A stretch of DNA of 64,000 nt, from positions 186,001 to 250,000 of the forward strand of contig JBFWVM010000003.1 in assembly GCA_050246735.1 (NCBI GenBank), given 5' to 3'. Below, in pieces: positions 1 through 8,700 of this stretch. This DNA comes from Taklimakanibacter sp050246735 (GTDB lineage: Bacteria; Pseudomonadota; Alphaproteobacteria; Rhizobiales; Aestuariivirgaceae). Both the position numbers and the translations under genes were made by a program. Position 1 is the first letter of the stretch. Each line of letters opens with the position of its first letter. Under the pieces are notes generated by a model. The model was given only the letters and a program-made list of their open reading frames with translations. It searched no databases and was not told the origin of the DNA.

Positions 1-483
1 GCCGACGACGAACTTGTCGGGGCAGATGAAACCGCGGTGATCGGCTTCGATATCGGCGGCGAGATGGCCCGGCTTCTCGAGCAGCACCGCGGTCGCGACG
101 CTGCGGGCGCCGCGCGCCGCGAGCAGATCCTTGGCGTAGGCCAGGGTCCGGCCCGATTCCAGTATGTCGTCGATCAGCAGGACATCGCGGTCGGCGACCG
201 GCGATTCGACGTCGCGCAGGACTTCGACCTTGCCCGACGACCTCGTCTTGTCGCGGTAGCTCGCCAGCATCATGAAATCGATCTCGGGCGACAGTCCGGC
301 CCGGTACATGGCGCGGATGAGGTCGGCGGCGAAGACGAAGCTGCCCTTCAGCACCGGCACCACCAGCAGACGGTGCGGGCGCCTTTCGGCGATCGCCCCG
401 GCGATCGCTTCGATGCGCCCGGAGATTTCCTTTTCGGAGAACAGCACCGCGATGCGGTGGCCGTCGATTTCAATGTGACTCAT
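1..483 (-). CDS. hpt: Hypoxanthine phosphoribosyltransferase, 3' end cut by window
   Basis: Purine salvage enzyme that transfers phosphoribose from PRPP to hypoxanthine or guanine in the cytoplasm. Translation of the minus strand from the ATG at 481-483 gives 161 residues that stay open to the window edge, so the C-terminus is missing. The PRPP-binding loop VLLIDDILESGRTL lies at about residues 101-114, with the two acidic residues and SGRT expected of type I phosphoribosyltransferases, and VPVLKGSFVF at about 43-51 matches the pyrophosphate-loop region of Hpt. The start overlaps the last 14 bases of the upstream zinc-ribbon gene on the same strand, suggesting translational coupling. Family assignment is firm; guanine versus hypoxanthine preference cannot be told from this fragment. 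Confidence 0.93.
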   Translation of the reverse strand, partial: MSHIEIDGHRIAVLFSEKEISGRIEAIAGAIAERRPHRLLVVPVLKGSFVFAADLIRAMYRAGLSPEIDFMMLASYRDKTRSSGKVEVLRDVESPVADRDVLLIDDILESGRTLAYAKDLLAARGARSVATAVLLEKPGHLAADIEADHRGFICPDKFVVG

Positions 484-1210
484 CCCCGGGGTTTACGCCA
501 ATTTCATCGGCATGGGCAAAGCGAATCTGCACGTTTTCAGCCATTGGCGGGGGCGAGGCGACGCGGGTCGTGAAAGTCGTCATCTCGCCCGGACGCAAGG
601 GCCTGATCCCGGAATCGAGCGTCCAGGCATAGACGTCGTTCTTGGCATTGTTCTGCAGGGTGAAGCGCAGCGAAGGCACCTTGCGGTCGCGGTCGCTGAC
701 ATTGACGATCTCGCCCTTGATCGAGATGACGCGCGTGCCCTCGACGACGACGTGCTGCTGCTCGACGCGGCGGACCTCGAGTCCATAGATGTTCACCGCC
801 ATGCCGAGCCTGTCGAAGAGCTGCATGCTGGCCGGAAACAGCCGGACCGTCGCTTCGGGATCGAGCAGCGCCGCGGCGAAGGGGGCAAGCGCGACGGCGG
901 CGAATCCCGCCCAGCCGCACAGCTGCCGGCGCCTCCGCCGCTGTGCGATACGGAACTCCTCTTGCGCAAGCCGCGCCGCCTCGGTCAGGCGGCGGATCTC
1001 GCGGTCGTCGTCGGGCCCGGGAGCGGCGATGACCGCCGGCACCGGATCCGCGGCGGGCGAGGCGCGCGGGGAAAGATCGATGACCTCCGCCGGCCGGCTC
1101 TCGATCCAGTTATGGCCGCATTCGACGCAGCGCACCATGGTGCCGCTGGCGCTGAAGCGGGAGCCGGGGAAGTCATAGCGTGTTGCGCAGGCGGGGCAGG
1201 CGACTATCAT
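470..1210 (-). CDS. MJ0042-type zinc-ribbon membrane protein
   Basis: The 246-residue product begins with a treble-clef zinc ribbon: Cys5, Cys8, Cys28 and Cys31 form two CxxC pairs in MIVACPACATRY and VRCVECGHNW. A Pro/Ala-rich linker and a charged stretch (about 70-96) ending in an Arg run precede one membrane segment at about 97-116. The C-terminal half resembles the DUF3426-type domain that follows such ribbons in proteobacteria. The layout implies a cytoplasmic zinc ribbon and an outer domain across the inner membrane. No catalytic function is known. It shares the operon with hpt (14 bp overlap) and diverges from ftsE, as in many Hyphomicrobiales. The ribbon call is certain; the role is unknown. 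Confidence 0.85.
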   Translation of the reverse strand: MIVACPACATRYDFPGSRFSASGTMVRCVECGHNWIESRPAEVIDLSPRASPAADPVPAVIAAPGPDDDREIRRLTEAARLAQEEFRIAQRRRRRQLCGWAGFAAVALAPFAAALLDPEATVRLFPASMQLFDRLGMAVNIYGLEVRRVEQQHVVVEGTRVISIKGEIVNVSDRDRKVPSLRFTLQNNAKNDVYAWTLDSGIRPLRPGEMTTFTTRVASPPPMAENVQIRFAHADEIGVNPGDESH

Positions 1211-1283
1211 TTGAACATGCCGTCGGAACGATTCGAAACCAGCGGGCTTCGCGCATGGCCTTGAAGATTAACGATGAGCAGGG

Positions 1284-1298
1284 TTAATGCGGCGTTAA
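1284..1298. promoter_or_regulatory. Candidate CtrA box upstream of ftsE
   Basis: TTAA-tgcggcg-TTAA is a perfect TTAA-N7-TTAA direct repeat, the known recognition pattern of the alphaproteobacterial cell-cycle regulator CtrA. It lies 50 bp before the ftsE start in the divergent region with the zinc-ribbon gene. A further TTAA half-site is at 1268-1271. Binding is inferred, not shown. Confidence 0.5.
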
Positions 1299-1348
1299 GG
1301 AACGTGCTGTTGAAAGAACGGAGATGACGCGAATTTCGGGACACGGGC

Positions 1349-2008
1349 ATGGTTCGGCTTGAGAATGTGGGGCTTCGCTACGGGCACGGGCCGGAGGTCC
1401 TGCGGGACATCTCCTTCGTCCTGGCGCCGGGCGAGTTCCGCTTCCTCACCGGCCCTTCGGGCGCCGGCAAGACGTCGCTCCTGCGCCTCCTGTTCCTGTC
1501 GCTGGCCCCCACCCGCGGGTTCATGAGCGTCTTCGGCCAGGACACGACCCAGATCGGGCGCGGCGACCTGCCGCTCCTGCGCCGGCGCATCGGCATCGTG
1601 TTCCAGGAATTCCGCCTGCTCGATCACCTCACGACCTACGAGAACGTCGCCTTGCCGCTGCGCGTCGTGGGGCTGGCGGAGGAGAAATATCGCGCCGACG
1701 TCATGGAGCTCCTCAAATGGGTGGGGCTCGCCGAGCAGGCGCGGGTCATGCCGCAAGTGCTGTCGGGCGGCGAGAAGCAGCGCGCCGCCATTGCGCGCGC
1801 GGTCATCGCCAAGCCGCAGCTGCTGCTTGCCGACGAGCCGACGGGCAATGTCGACCCGGCTCTCGCCAAGAGACTGTTGCGGCTGTTCCTCGAGCTCAAC
1901 CGCCTCGGCACCACGGTGCTCATCGCGACCCATGACACGCAGCTCATCGCCCAGGCCCGCATGCCGGTGATGACCCTCGAGCAGGGCCAGCTGAGGCTCG
2001 CCGCATGA
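1349..2008 (+). CDS. ftsE: Cell division ATP-binding protein FtsE
   Basis: ATPase of the FtsEX complex, which sits at the division site on the cytoplasmic face and, through FtsX, controls peptidoglycan hydrolysis during septation. The 219-residue product (usual FtsE length about 220) carries Walker A GPSGAGKTS at 35-43, a Q-loop in IVFQEFRLLD at about 84-93, signature LSGGEKQR at 139-146, Walker B LLLADEP at 159-165 and an H-loop in ATHDTQ. The next gene is ftsX, 76 bp downstream, which confirms the assignment over other ABC ATPases. A perfect CtrA-type box lies 50 bp upstream, pointing to cell-cycle control. Confidence 0.95.
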   Translation: MVRLENVGLRYGHGPEVLRDISFVLAPGEFRFLTGPSGAGKTSLLRLLFLSLAPTRGFMSVFGQDTTQIGRGDLPLLRRRIGIVFQEFRLLDHLTTYENVALPLRVVGLAEEKYRADVMELLKWVGLAEQARVMPQVLSGGEKQRAAIARAVIAKPQLLLADEPTGNVDPALAKRLLRLFLELNRLGTTVLIATHDTQLIAQARMPVMTLEQGQLRLAA

Positions 2009-2084
2009 TGCTTCGCTGTGGACCGATCCCCACTTCTGACCCCTCGCCGCAAGAGGGCGGGGAATTTGGCCGTGGGCGCGTGGG

Positions 2085-2990
2085 ATGAGCGACCAGGCCT
2101 CGCACCGGCCGGAGCCCATCATCCCGCCGCATGCGGCGCCCTTGCGCACGCTGGTCATGGCGATGGCGGTGATGTGCTATCTCGCCGTCCTCGCCGCCGG
2201 CGGCCTCGTCCTCATCAACCGCTCGGTCGAGGCCTGGACCGGCGATCTCGCGCGCGAGATCACCGTGCAGATCCGCGAGATACCCGGCCGCAACATGGAG
2301 GAGGATCTCGCCAAGGCGGCGGCGATCATCAAGACGGCACCCGGCGTCATGAAGGTCACGGTGCTCGACGAGCAGGCGGCCATCGATCTGCTCGAACCCT
2401 GGATCGGCGGCATCGACGGGCTCGAGGACCTGCCGGTGCCGCGCCTCATCGCGGTCGAGATCGATCCCGACCATCCGCCCGACTTCGCCGCCCTCGAGAC
2501 CGCCTTGCGCAACGAAGTGCCGGGCGTAAGCCTCGACACGCACAAGCGCTGGCAGGCGGAGCTCACCCGCATGGCGCGTGTGCTGACGACGCTCGCTTAC
2601 GCCATACTGGTGCTCATCGGCATCTGCGCCGTCGCCATGGTGATCTTCGCCACGCGCGCCGCCCTCGAAGCCAATCGCGAGGTGGTCGAGGTCCTGCATC
2701 TCGTCGGCGCGCGCGACGGCTTCATTGCCCGTCAGGTGTGGGGCCGGTTCCTCAAGACCGGGCTTACCGCGGGCATCATCGGCCTCGTCCTCGGCATCCT
2801 CACCTTCTTCCTTGCCGCGGGAGCGGCGCCGGAGAGCTTCGCCGCCATCTCGCGCGAATTCCTGTCGCCGGCACGCACCCATCTCGTCCAGAACTATCTG
2901 GTGCTCGCCGCGGTGCCCTTGGTCGCGACTCTGATCTGCCTCATCACCTCGCGCGTGACGCTGATGCGCATCCTGAAGAGCCTGCGGTGA
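2085..2990 (+). CDS. ftsX: Cell division permease FtsX
   Basis: Membrane partner of FtsE. The 301-residue product has a short cytoplasmic N-terminus, a first membrane segment at about 23-46, a periplasmic domain of about 110 residues, then three further membrane segments (about 165-190, 220-245, 265-290), the FtsX topology. The spacer from ftsE contains a GC-rich dyad at 2041-2057. The ATG at 2085 is preceded by a purine-rich GTGGGA stretch. Its TGA stop overlaps the GTG start of the next gene by four bases (GTGA), so ftsX and the acyltransferase are probably translationally coupled. Confidence 0.93.
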   Translation: MSDQASHRPEPIIPPHAAPLRTLVMAMAVMCYLAVLAAGGLVLINRSVEAWTGDLAREITVQIREIPGRNMEEDLAKAAAIIKTAPGVMKVTVLDEQAAIDLLEPWIGGIDGLEDLPVPRLIAVEIDPDHPPDFAALETALRNEVPGVSLDTHKRWQAELTRMARVLTTLAYAILVLIGICAVAMVIFATRAALEANREVVEVLHLVGARDGFIARQVWGRFLKTGLTAGIIGLVLGILTFFLAAGAAPESFAAISREFLSPARTHLVQNYLVLAAVPLVATLICLITSRVTLMRILKSLR

Positions 2991-3727
2991 TCTGGCTCCG
3001 TTCGCTCGCCTACAACGTCGTCTTCTATGTGAACCTGGTTCTGTTCCTCGTGCTGGGGACGCCCTTCTACCTGACGCCGCGCAAATGGTCGATCCGCGCG
3101 CTCCAGGCCTGGGCCAGGACCAGCCTGTGGTGGCTCGAGGTGATCTGCGGCACGCGCTACGAGGTCAGGGGGGCCGAGAACATCCCCGGAGGTGCTGTGC
3201 TGGTGGCCTCGAAACATCAGTCGGCCTGGGACACCTTCGCGCTCCTGACCCTGTTCGACGATCCCGCCATGGTGCTGAAACGCGAGCTCGTCTTCATCCC
3301 GCTCTTCGGCTGGTTCATCCCGAAATTCCGCATGATCCCGGTCGAGCGCTCATCGGGCGCCGCGGCGCTCAAGATCATGGTGAGGCGCGCCAGGGACGCG
3401 GCGGCGATGGGCCGCCAGATCGTGATCTTCCCGGAAGGCACGAGGCGGCTGCCGGGTGCGCCTGCCGACTACAAGCCGGGCGCCGCCGCGCTCTATCTCC
3501 AACTCGGCCTGCCGTGCCTGCCGGTCGCTCTCAACTCCGGCCTCTATTGGCCGCGCCGCAAGTTCCTGCGCTATCCGGGCACGATCGTCGTCGAGATCCT
3601 TCCCGCCATCGAGGCGGGATTGAAGCGGCGCGATTTCGCGCAACGGCTGGAAAGCGCGATCGAGACCGCGACGGCGAAGCTGGTCGGAGAAGGCGGTCGC
3701 GAGCAGGGTCCTCACGCCGGAGGCTGA
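2987..3727 (+). CDS. 1-acyl-sn-glycerol-3-phosphate acyltransferase (PlsC family)
   Basis: Membrane-bound acyltransferase that would acylate lysophosphatidic acid to phosphatidic acid in phospholipid synthesis. The 246-residue product has a membrane segment at about 7-28 and the PlsC/GPAT motifs: HX4D as HQSAWD (His77-Asp82), RMIPVERSSG around 115-124 and FPEGTRR at 148-154. I chose the GTG at 2987 because it forms a GTGA overlap with the ftsX stop and no ATG lies between it and the conserved start of the domain. The gene ends 16 bp inside the 3' end of the convergent NYN gene. The exact acyl acceptor is inferred from the family. Confidence 0.88.
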   Translation: MIWLRSLAYNVVFYVNLVLFLVLGTPFYLTPRKWSIRALQAWARTSLWWLEVICGTRYEVRGAENIPGGAVLVASKHQSAWDTFALLTLFDDPAMVLKRELVFIPLFGWFIPKFRMIPVERSSGAAALKIMVRRARDAAAMGRQIVIFPEGTRRLPGAPADYKPGAAALYLQLGLPCLPVALNSGLYWPRRKFLRYPGTIVVEILPAIEAGLKRRDFAQRLESAIETATAKLVGEGGREQGPHAGG

Positions 3728-4383
3728 CGGTCCCGAGGGTGAACCCACCAGGCCGGCGGGTCGTATTCCCGCGGCCGTCTTCCGGACGGATTGGTGCCGC
3801 TCATGACGATGGCCGGGAATACCGTCCAGTCGAGATGATCCCTGGTGATGGCGAGCCTGTTGCCGCCGGTATGGCGGGCGATGTCGACCGAGAAGTTCCG
3901 GCCGGGCGGCGCCACGGTGATGAGCTGCTTGCCGGGAAACCGGTCCCTGAAGACGCGGGCGGTCGCGGCCTGGTCGGAGTCGGCCGTCACCAGATAGGCC
4001 CGGTCGAAAACATCGTCCTCGGCATCGGTGATGAGGCTCAAGGCCACGTTGATGTCGGTCTCCTTCTCGGTCGGCCGTTCCCAGGCCTTGCGGCAGCGGC
4101 TGCAGGTGATCTCCTCATGCACATAGTGGCCCCTGATCGTCGTCACCCCGACATTCGCCAGCGCGTTCAGATATTGCTGGTGCCGCCATTTCTTGCGCTC
4201 GTCGCCGGGATAGAAGGCGGTGCAGAAGACGACCTTGACCAGCTCTTCGGTCTGCTTCGGAATCAGGCGCTCGGCCAGTTCCCAGAGATTGCACCATTTG
4301 AGGTAAGGTTCTCTTAAGTCATTGATAGCGTGATACAAATTGAATCCGTCATAATAGAATGCCGCTTTCAGCATGCCGGACAC
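3712..4383 (-). CDS. NYN-domain (PIN-like) putative RNA nuclease
   Basis: The 223-residue product starts with an NYN domain, a PIN-like fold of LabA/Limkain type that usually binds metal and cleaves RNA. Visible are the first-strand Asp in FYYDGFNLYHAI (about 9-20), the middle acidic patch EKETDINVALSLI and the late YLVTADSDQ stretch, the spacing seen in metal-dependent PIN folds. A CSRCRKA motif in the insert offers two cysteines, not a complete zinc site. A GTG start at 4383 has AAAGG eight bases upstream; an ATG at 4374 is the alternative. The 3' end overlaps plsC tail to tail. Nuclease activity is inferred from the fold. Confidence 0.8.
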   Translation of the reverse strand: MSGMLKAAFYYDGFNLYHAINDLREPYLKWCNLWELAERLIPKQTEELVKVVFCTAFYPGDERKKWRHQQYLNALANVGVTTIRGHYVHEEITCSRCRKAWERPTEKETDINVALSLITDAEDDVFDRAYLVTADSDQAATARVFRDRFPGKQLITVAPPGRNFSVDIARHTGGNRLAITRDHLDWTVFPAIVMSGTNPSGRRPREYDPPAWWVHPRDRQPPA

Positions 4384-4387
4384 AGCC

Positions 4388-4416
4388 TTGACCTTTCATC
4401 GCAAAGCCGGTATATA
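4388..4416 (+). promoter_or_regulatory. Strong sigma70-type promoter in a gap with no + strand gene
   Basis: TTGACC (4388-4393), a 17-bp spacer, then TATATA (4411-4416): near-consensus -35 and -10 boxes at ideal spacing. The flanking genes (NYN, mscS) both lie on the minus strand, so this promoter points away from NYN and into the end of mscS. It appears to serve the short RNA candidate that follows. Confidence 0.6.
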
Positions 4417-4422
4417 TCATGT

Positions 4423-4480
4423 CGTCAACGCAATGCGGTACGCCGCTAGCAACCCCCGGGCCTCGGCTCGGGGTTTTGCG
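4423..4480 (+). ncRNA. Candidate small RNA of about 55 nt ending in a terminator hairpin
   Basis: Transcription from the promoter at 4388-4416 should begin near 4423. About 25 bases later comes a GC-rich hairpin, AACCCC...GGGGTTTT (about 4450-4477), followed by a short T run, so a discrete RNA of about 55 nt is expected. The same DNA carries on the minus strand a 22-codon frame whose ATG overlaps the mscS stop (ATGA), so a minus-strand micropeptide is the alternative reading. The hairpin could also serve as terminator for mscS transcripts. No match to a known RNA family was recognised. Confidence 0.4.
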
Positions 4481-4481
4481 T

Positions 4482-5606
4482 TCATGGTGCATCCTCTCCA
4501 GCTCCTGGAGCTTTTCGTGCCTCCGGCTCGAGTTCCATCTCGCCCCGCCAGCGGGGCAGGGCCCCGGGATGCTCGTCCTGCAGCCAGGAAATCATCTTTT
4601 CGCGCACCTCGCAGCGCAGATCGAAGGTCTGGCCGGAAGTCCGGGCGCTGACCAGCATCCTGATCTCCATCGTCCGCTCGCGCAGATCCGTCACTTGCAG
4701 GGCCCTGACCTGACCGTCCCACAGCGGTGACGCCTTGGCGATCTCTTCGAGCTTGCTGCGCAGTTCCGCGACCGGCGCGGTATAGTCCGTGTAGAGGAAG
4801 GCCGTGCCGATCAAGGCCGAGCCTTCGCGCGTCCAGTTCTGGAACGGCTGCTCGATGAAATAGGTGAGCGGCAGCACCAGGCGGCGCCAGTCCCACAGCC
4901 GGACCACCACATAGGTCGAGGTGATCTCCTCGACATTGCCCCACTCGTTCTCGACCAGTATGGCGTCGTCGATGCGGATGGGCTGGGTCATCGCCAGCTG
5001 GATGCCGGCGAAGATGTTCTTCAGCACCGGCTGGAGCGCCAGGCCGATGACCAGTCCGGCGGCGCCGGCGGAGGCCAGCAGGCTGATGCCATATTGGCGG
5101 ACCTGCTCGAAGGTCATGAGCGCGGTGGACAAGGCGACGATCACGATCAGCGTATCCGCCACCCGCTGGAGGATCCGGATCTGCGTCACATGCTTGCGCG
5201 CCAGCAGATTGTCGGCGGCTTCCAGCTTGAAGCGGCGCAGATAGACCGTCATCCAGATGTGCAGCGCCGTCAGGGCCACCCAGGCGATCAGCACGATGGA
5301 GGCCAGGATGAGCACGTGGCGGACGACCGCGAGCTGGGTTTCGGGCAGAGGGGCGATTTCGCCGGCGACCGACACCGCGACGATCATCGCGGCGAGCCGC
5401 GTCGGGCCACGGGTGCGCGATACCAGCGAGCGCCAGAACAGATCCTTCGTCGCCACGATCCTGGTCGCGACGCGAAAGAGCGCCCAGTGCACGGCGTGAG
5501 CGACGACCAGCGCCAGGACCAGCAGCGCGGCGCTGATCGCCCAGGACGGAATCCAAGACAGGGTGGCTTCGACCTGCTGGAGCCGGGTGTCGATGGAATT
5601 GAGCAT
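4482..5606 (-). CDS. Mechanosensitive ion channel protein, MscS family
   Basis: Inner-membrane channel that would release solutes on hypo-osmotic shock. The 374-residue product has four to five N-terminal membrane segments (about 20-45, 60-80, 95-120, 135-160) and then the pore-lining helix region with the glycine/alanine-rich run SAGAAGLVIGLALQPVLKN, the hallmark of MscS. A beta domain (DDAILVENEWGNVEEI) and an alpha/beta tail follow. I chose the ATG at 5606 because AGGGAGG lies just upstream; a longer frame to 5714 lacks such a site and would run into the nrdJ promoter. It diverges from nrdJ. Confidence 0.88.
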   Translation of the reverse strand: MLNSIDTRLQQVEATLSWIPSWAISAALLVLALVVAHAVHWALFRVATRIVATKDLFWRSLVSRTRGPTRLAAMIVAVSVAGEIAPLPETQLAVVRHVLILASIVLIAWVALTALHIWMTVYLRRFKLEAADNLLARKHVTQIRILQRVADTLIVIVALSTALMTFEQVRQYGISLLASAGAAGLVIGLALQPVLKNIFAGIQLAMTQPIRIDDAILVENEWGNVEEITSTYVVVRLWDWRRLVLPLTYFIEQPFQNWTREGSALIGTAFLYTDYTAPVAELRSKLEEIAKASPLWDGQVRALQVTDLRERTMEIRMLVSARTSGQTFDLRCEVREKMISWLQDEHPGALPRWRGEMELEPEARKAPGAGEDAP

Positions 5607-5724
5607 GGAGGGCCTCCCTGCGTGGCAATGCCGGAAGAAGATGACCGTTCCGCAGAGCCGGCTGGAGGGGCCGAAACCTGTCTTGTTCAGACCCCTGTTT
5701 CCTTGAATGTACAAACAGCGAACG

Positions 5725-5740
5725 ATACTATATATTGCGC
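5725..5740. promoter_or_regulatory. Candidate NrdR box before nrdJ
   Basis: The sequence ATACTATATATTGCGC resembles the NrdR box core (ACTATATATTG), the operator of the zinc-ribbon/ATP-cone repressor of ribonucleotide reductase genes. It lies 25 bp before the chosen nrdJ start. NrdR sites usually occur in pairs and I see no convincing second copy, so this is tentative. Confidence 0.35.
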
Positions 5741-5764
5741 AGATTGTCCGTGAGCGAGCAGGCC

Positions 5765-8700
5765 ATGTCCGTAACTGCGTCCGATTTCCTCGATCCCATC
5801 TCGACCGAGATCTGGGACATGAAATACCGCTTCAAGCGTCCCGACGGCGTGGCCGTCGACGCGACGCTGGAAGCGAGCTGGAGGCGCGTGGCGGAGGCGG
5901 TGGCGGAAGCCGAGGCGCCGGAGTCGCGCGACGCGTGGGCCAGGAAATTCGAAGGCCTGCTCAAGGATTACCGCTACCTTCCCGCCGGGCGCATCCTGTC
6001 GGGAGCCGGCACGGCGCGCAACGTGACGTTGTTCAACTGCTTCGTCATGGGCCGGATCGACGATTCGCTTTCCGGCATCTTCGATGCGCTGAAGGAAGCC
6101 GCGCTCACCATGCAGCAGGGAGGCGGCGTCGGCATGGATTTCTCGACGCTGCGTCCCAAGGGCGCGGCCGTGAAAGGTGTCGGCGCCGATGCCTCGGGTC
6201 CGTTGAGCTTCATGGACGTGTGGGACGCCATGTGCCGCACCATCATGTCGGCAGGCTCGCGGCGCGGCGCCATGATGGGCACCTTGCGCTGCGATCACCC
6301 GGACATCGAGGACTTCATCGCCGCCAAGGCCGACGCGAAGCGCCTGCGCATGTTCAACCTCTCGATCCTCGTCACCGGCGACTTCATGGCGGCGGTGAAA
6401 GAGGACAGGGACTGGCCGCTGGTCTTCGGCGGCAAGACCTACAGGACGGTCCGCGCCCGCGCCTTGTGGGACCGGATCATGCGCTCGACCTATGATTATG
6501 CCGAGCCCGGCGTGATCTTCATCGACCGCATCAACAGCGAGAACAATCTCTCCTATTGCGAGACGATCCAGGCGACCAATCCCTGCCTGACCGCCGACAG
6601 CTGGATCATGACGTCGGAAGGCCCCCGCCAGATCGCCGATCTCGAAGACCGGCCTTTTACCGCGGTCGCCGATGGCGCGTTCTGGCCGAGCGACGAGCGC
6701 GGCTTCTTCCGGCGTGGGATCAAGCCCGTCGTGAAGCTTCAGACGGGCGAGGGGTTCAGCCTCAGACTCACGCCCGATCATCTGATCCGCAAGGTGACGC
6801 GAAGAACGCGCTGGTCGCTCGACTGGGCCTGGGCCGAGACCTCGTCGCTCACGACGGGCGATGAGATACTGCTTCACGACCATCGCCAGGCGCCCGTCTG
6901 GGGAAAGGCCGCCGATGGTCGGCGTGACGACGCCGAAGGCTATCTGCTGGGGCTGCTCATCGGGGATGGCGTGCTCAAGGCCGACAAGGCCGTTCTTTCG
7001 GTCTGGCCGGGCAAGCAAGCCGTCGGCGGCACCTTCGAGCGGCCGGGTGTCGAGGGTGTCATGAGGGCGGCGCTGGCCGCGGCAAAGGAGCTGCCGCATC
7101 GCGTGGATTTCGTGGGCTGGACGACGGTTCCGGGCCGCGGCGAGCTGCGCCTCGCAACCGCCGCTCTGAAGAAGCTTGCTCTTGCGCATGGCCTCGCTCC
7201 GGGTGCCAAGACGATCACGCCCGAGATGGAGAAGCGGTCCCGCGCCTTCCATGCCGGTTTCCTGCGTGGACTGTTCGATGCCGACGGCAGCGTGCAGGGC
7301 AGCCAGGCCAAAGGCGTGAGCATCCGGCTGGCGCAAAGCGATCTGCCAGGCCTCGCCGCCGCGCAGCGCATGCTGGCGCGGCTCGGCATCGTGAGCAGCC
7401 TCTATCGCGACCGGCGCGCGGCGGCCTTGCGGTCCCTGCCCGACGGCAGACGCGGCAGCAGGGAGTACGTCACGCGAGCGCAGCACGAACTCGTCATCGC
7501 CGGACAGAGCATTGCTCTCTATGCCGAGCACATCGGCTTCGCCGATCATGACAAGGGCGCGCGGCTCGCGCGGCTCTGCACGGGCTACAGGCGCGCGCTC
7601 GACGGGGAACGCTTCGTGGCGACGGTCGAGAGCGTCGTGCCCGATGGCGAAGCGGACGTATTCGATGCCGCGATACCGGGCCTCAATGCCTTCGACGCCA
7701 ACGGCCTTTGGGCGCATAATTGCGGCGAGCAGCCGCTGCCGCCCTATGGCGCCTGCCTCCTGGGCTCGGTCAATCTCGCGGCCCTGGTCGTCGATCCGTT
7801 CACGGACGAAGCGCGGCTCGATGAGGACGAGCTCGAGCGCATGGTGCCCCTGGCCGTGCGCTTCATGGACGACGTCGTCGACATTTCCAACTATCCCCTG
7901 CCCGAGCAGCGCCGCGAGGCGCTGGCCAAGCGCCGCATCGGGCTCGGCATCACCGGGCTCGCCGATGCGCTCGCCATGTGCGGCCTGCGCTATGGCTCGG
8001 ACGAGGCGGCGCGGAAGGCGGGGCAGTGGATGGCGCGGATCGAGCGGCTCGCCTATCTCGCGAGCGCCGAAATCGCGCGGGAGAAGGGGCCGTTCCCGCT
8101 CTTCGACCGGCAGGCCTATCTCGAAAGCGGCCATGCGCGGCGGCTCGCTCCCGACATCAGGGACGCCATCGCGGAGCACGGCATCCGCAACGCGCTCCTC
8201 ACCTCGATCGCGCCGACCGGCACCATCTCGCTCTTCGCCGGCAATGTGTCGAGCGGCATCGAGCCCATCTTCAGCATCGCCTATGAGCGCAAGGTGCTGC
8301 AGCCCGACGGCGAGCGGCGCGTCGAGAAGGTCGAGGACTACGCGGCGCGCGCCTGGCGCGGGCTTGAAGGGCCGGACTCGCCCCTGCCGCCCGCCTTCGT
8401 CACCACCGGCGACCTGACGCCGCATGAGCATCTGGTGATGCAGGCGGCGATCCAGCCCCATATCGATTCATCGATCTCCAAGACGATCAACTGCCCGCCC
8501 GATCTTTCCTTCGAGGCCTTCAAGGCGGTCTATCTCGAGGCCTATGAGCTTGGGCTCAAGGGCTGCACCACCTTCCGTCCCAACGACGTCACCGGCTCTG
8601 TCCTCTCTCTGGGCGAGAGTGCGAATCCGGAGCCGGTGCAGGCCGCCCTGCCGCTCGAAGCGGCGCGCGACCCGGTCCTGCTGCGCGACCAGGGCGAGGT

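Noticed and set aside
4384..4481. A tRNA gene in the mscS-NYN gap
   Set aside because: No acceptor or T-loop pattern; the hairpin fits a terminator instead.
5607..5764. Cobalamin riboswitch before nrdJ
   Set aside because: The gap to mscS is only about 158 bp and no B12-box-like sequence is visible.
5687..8461. A 924-codon minus-strand frame across nrdJ and the intein
   Set aside because: Antisense shadow of NrdJ; low-complexity Arg/Ala/Gly composition and no recognisable domain.
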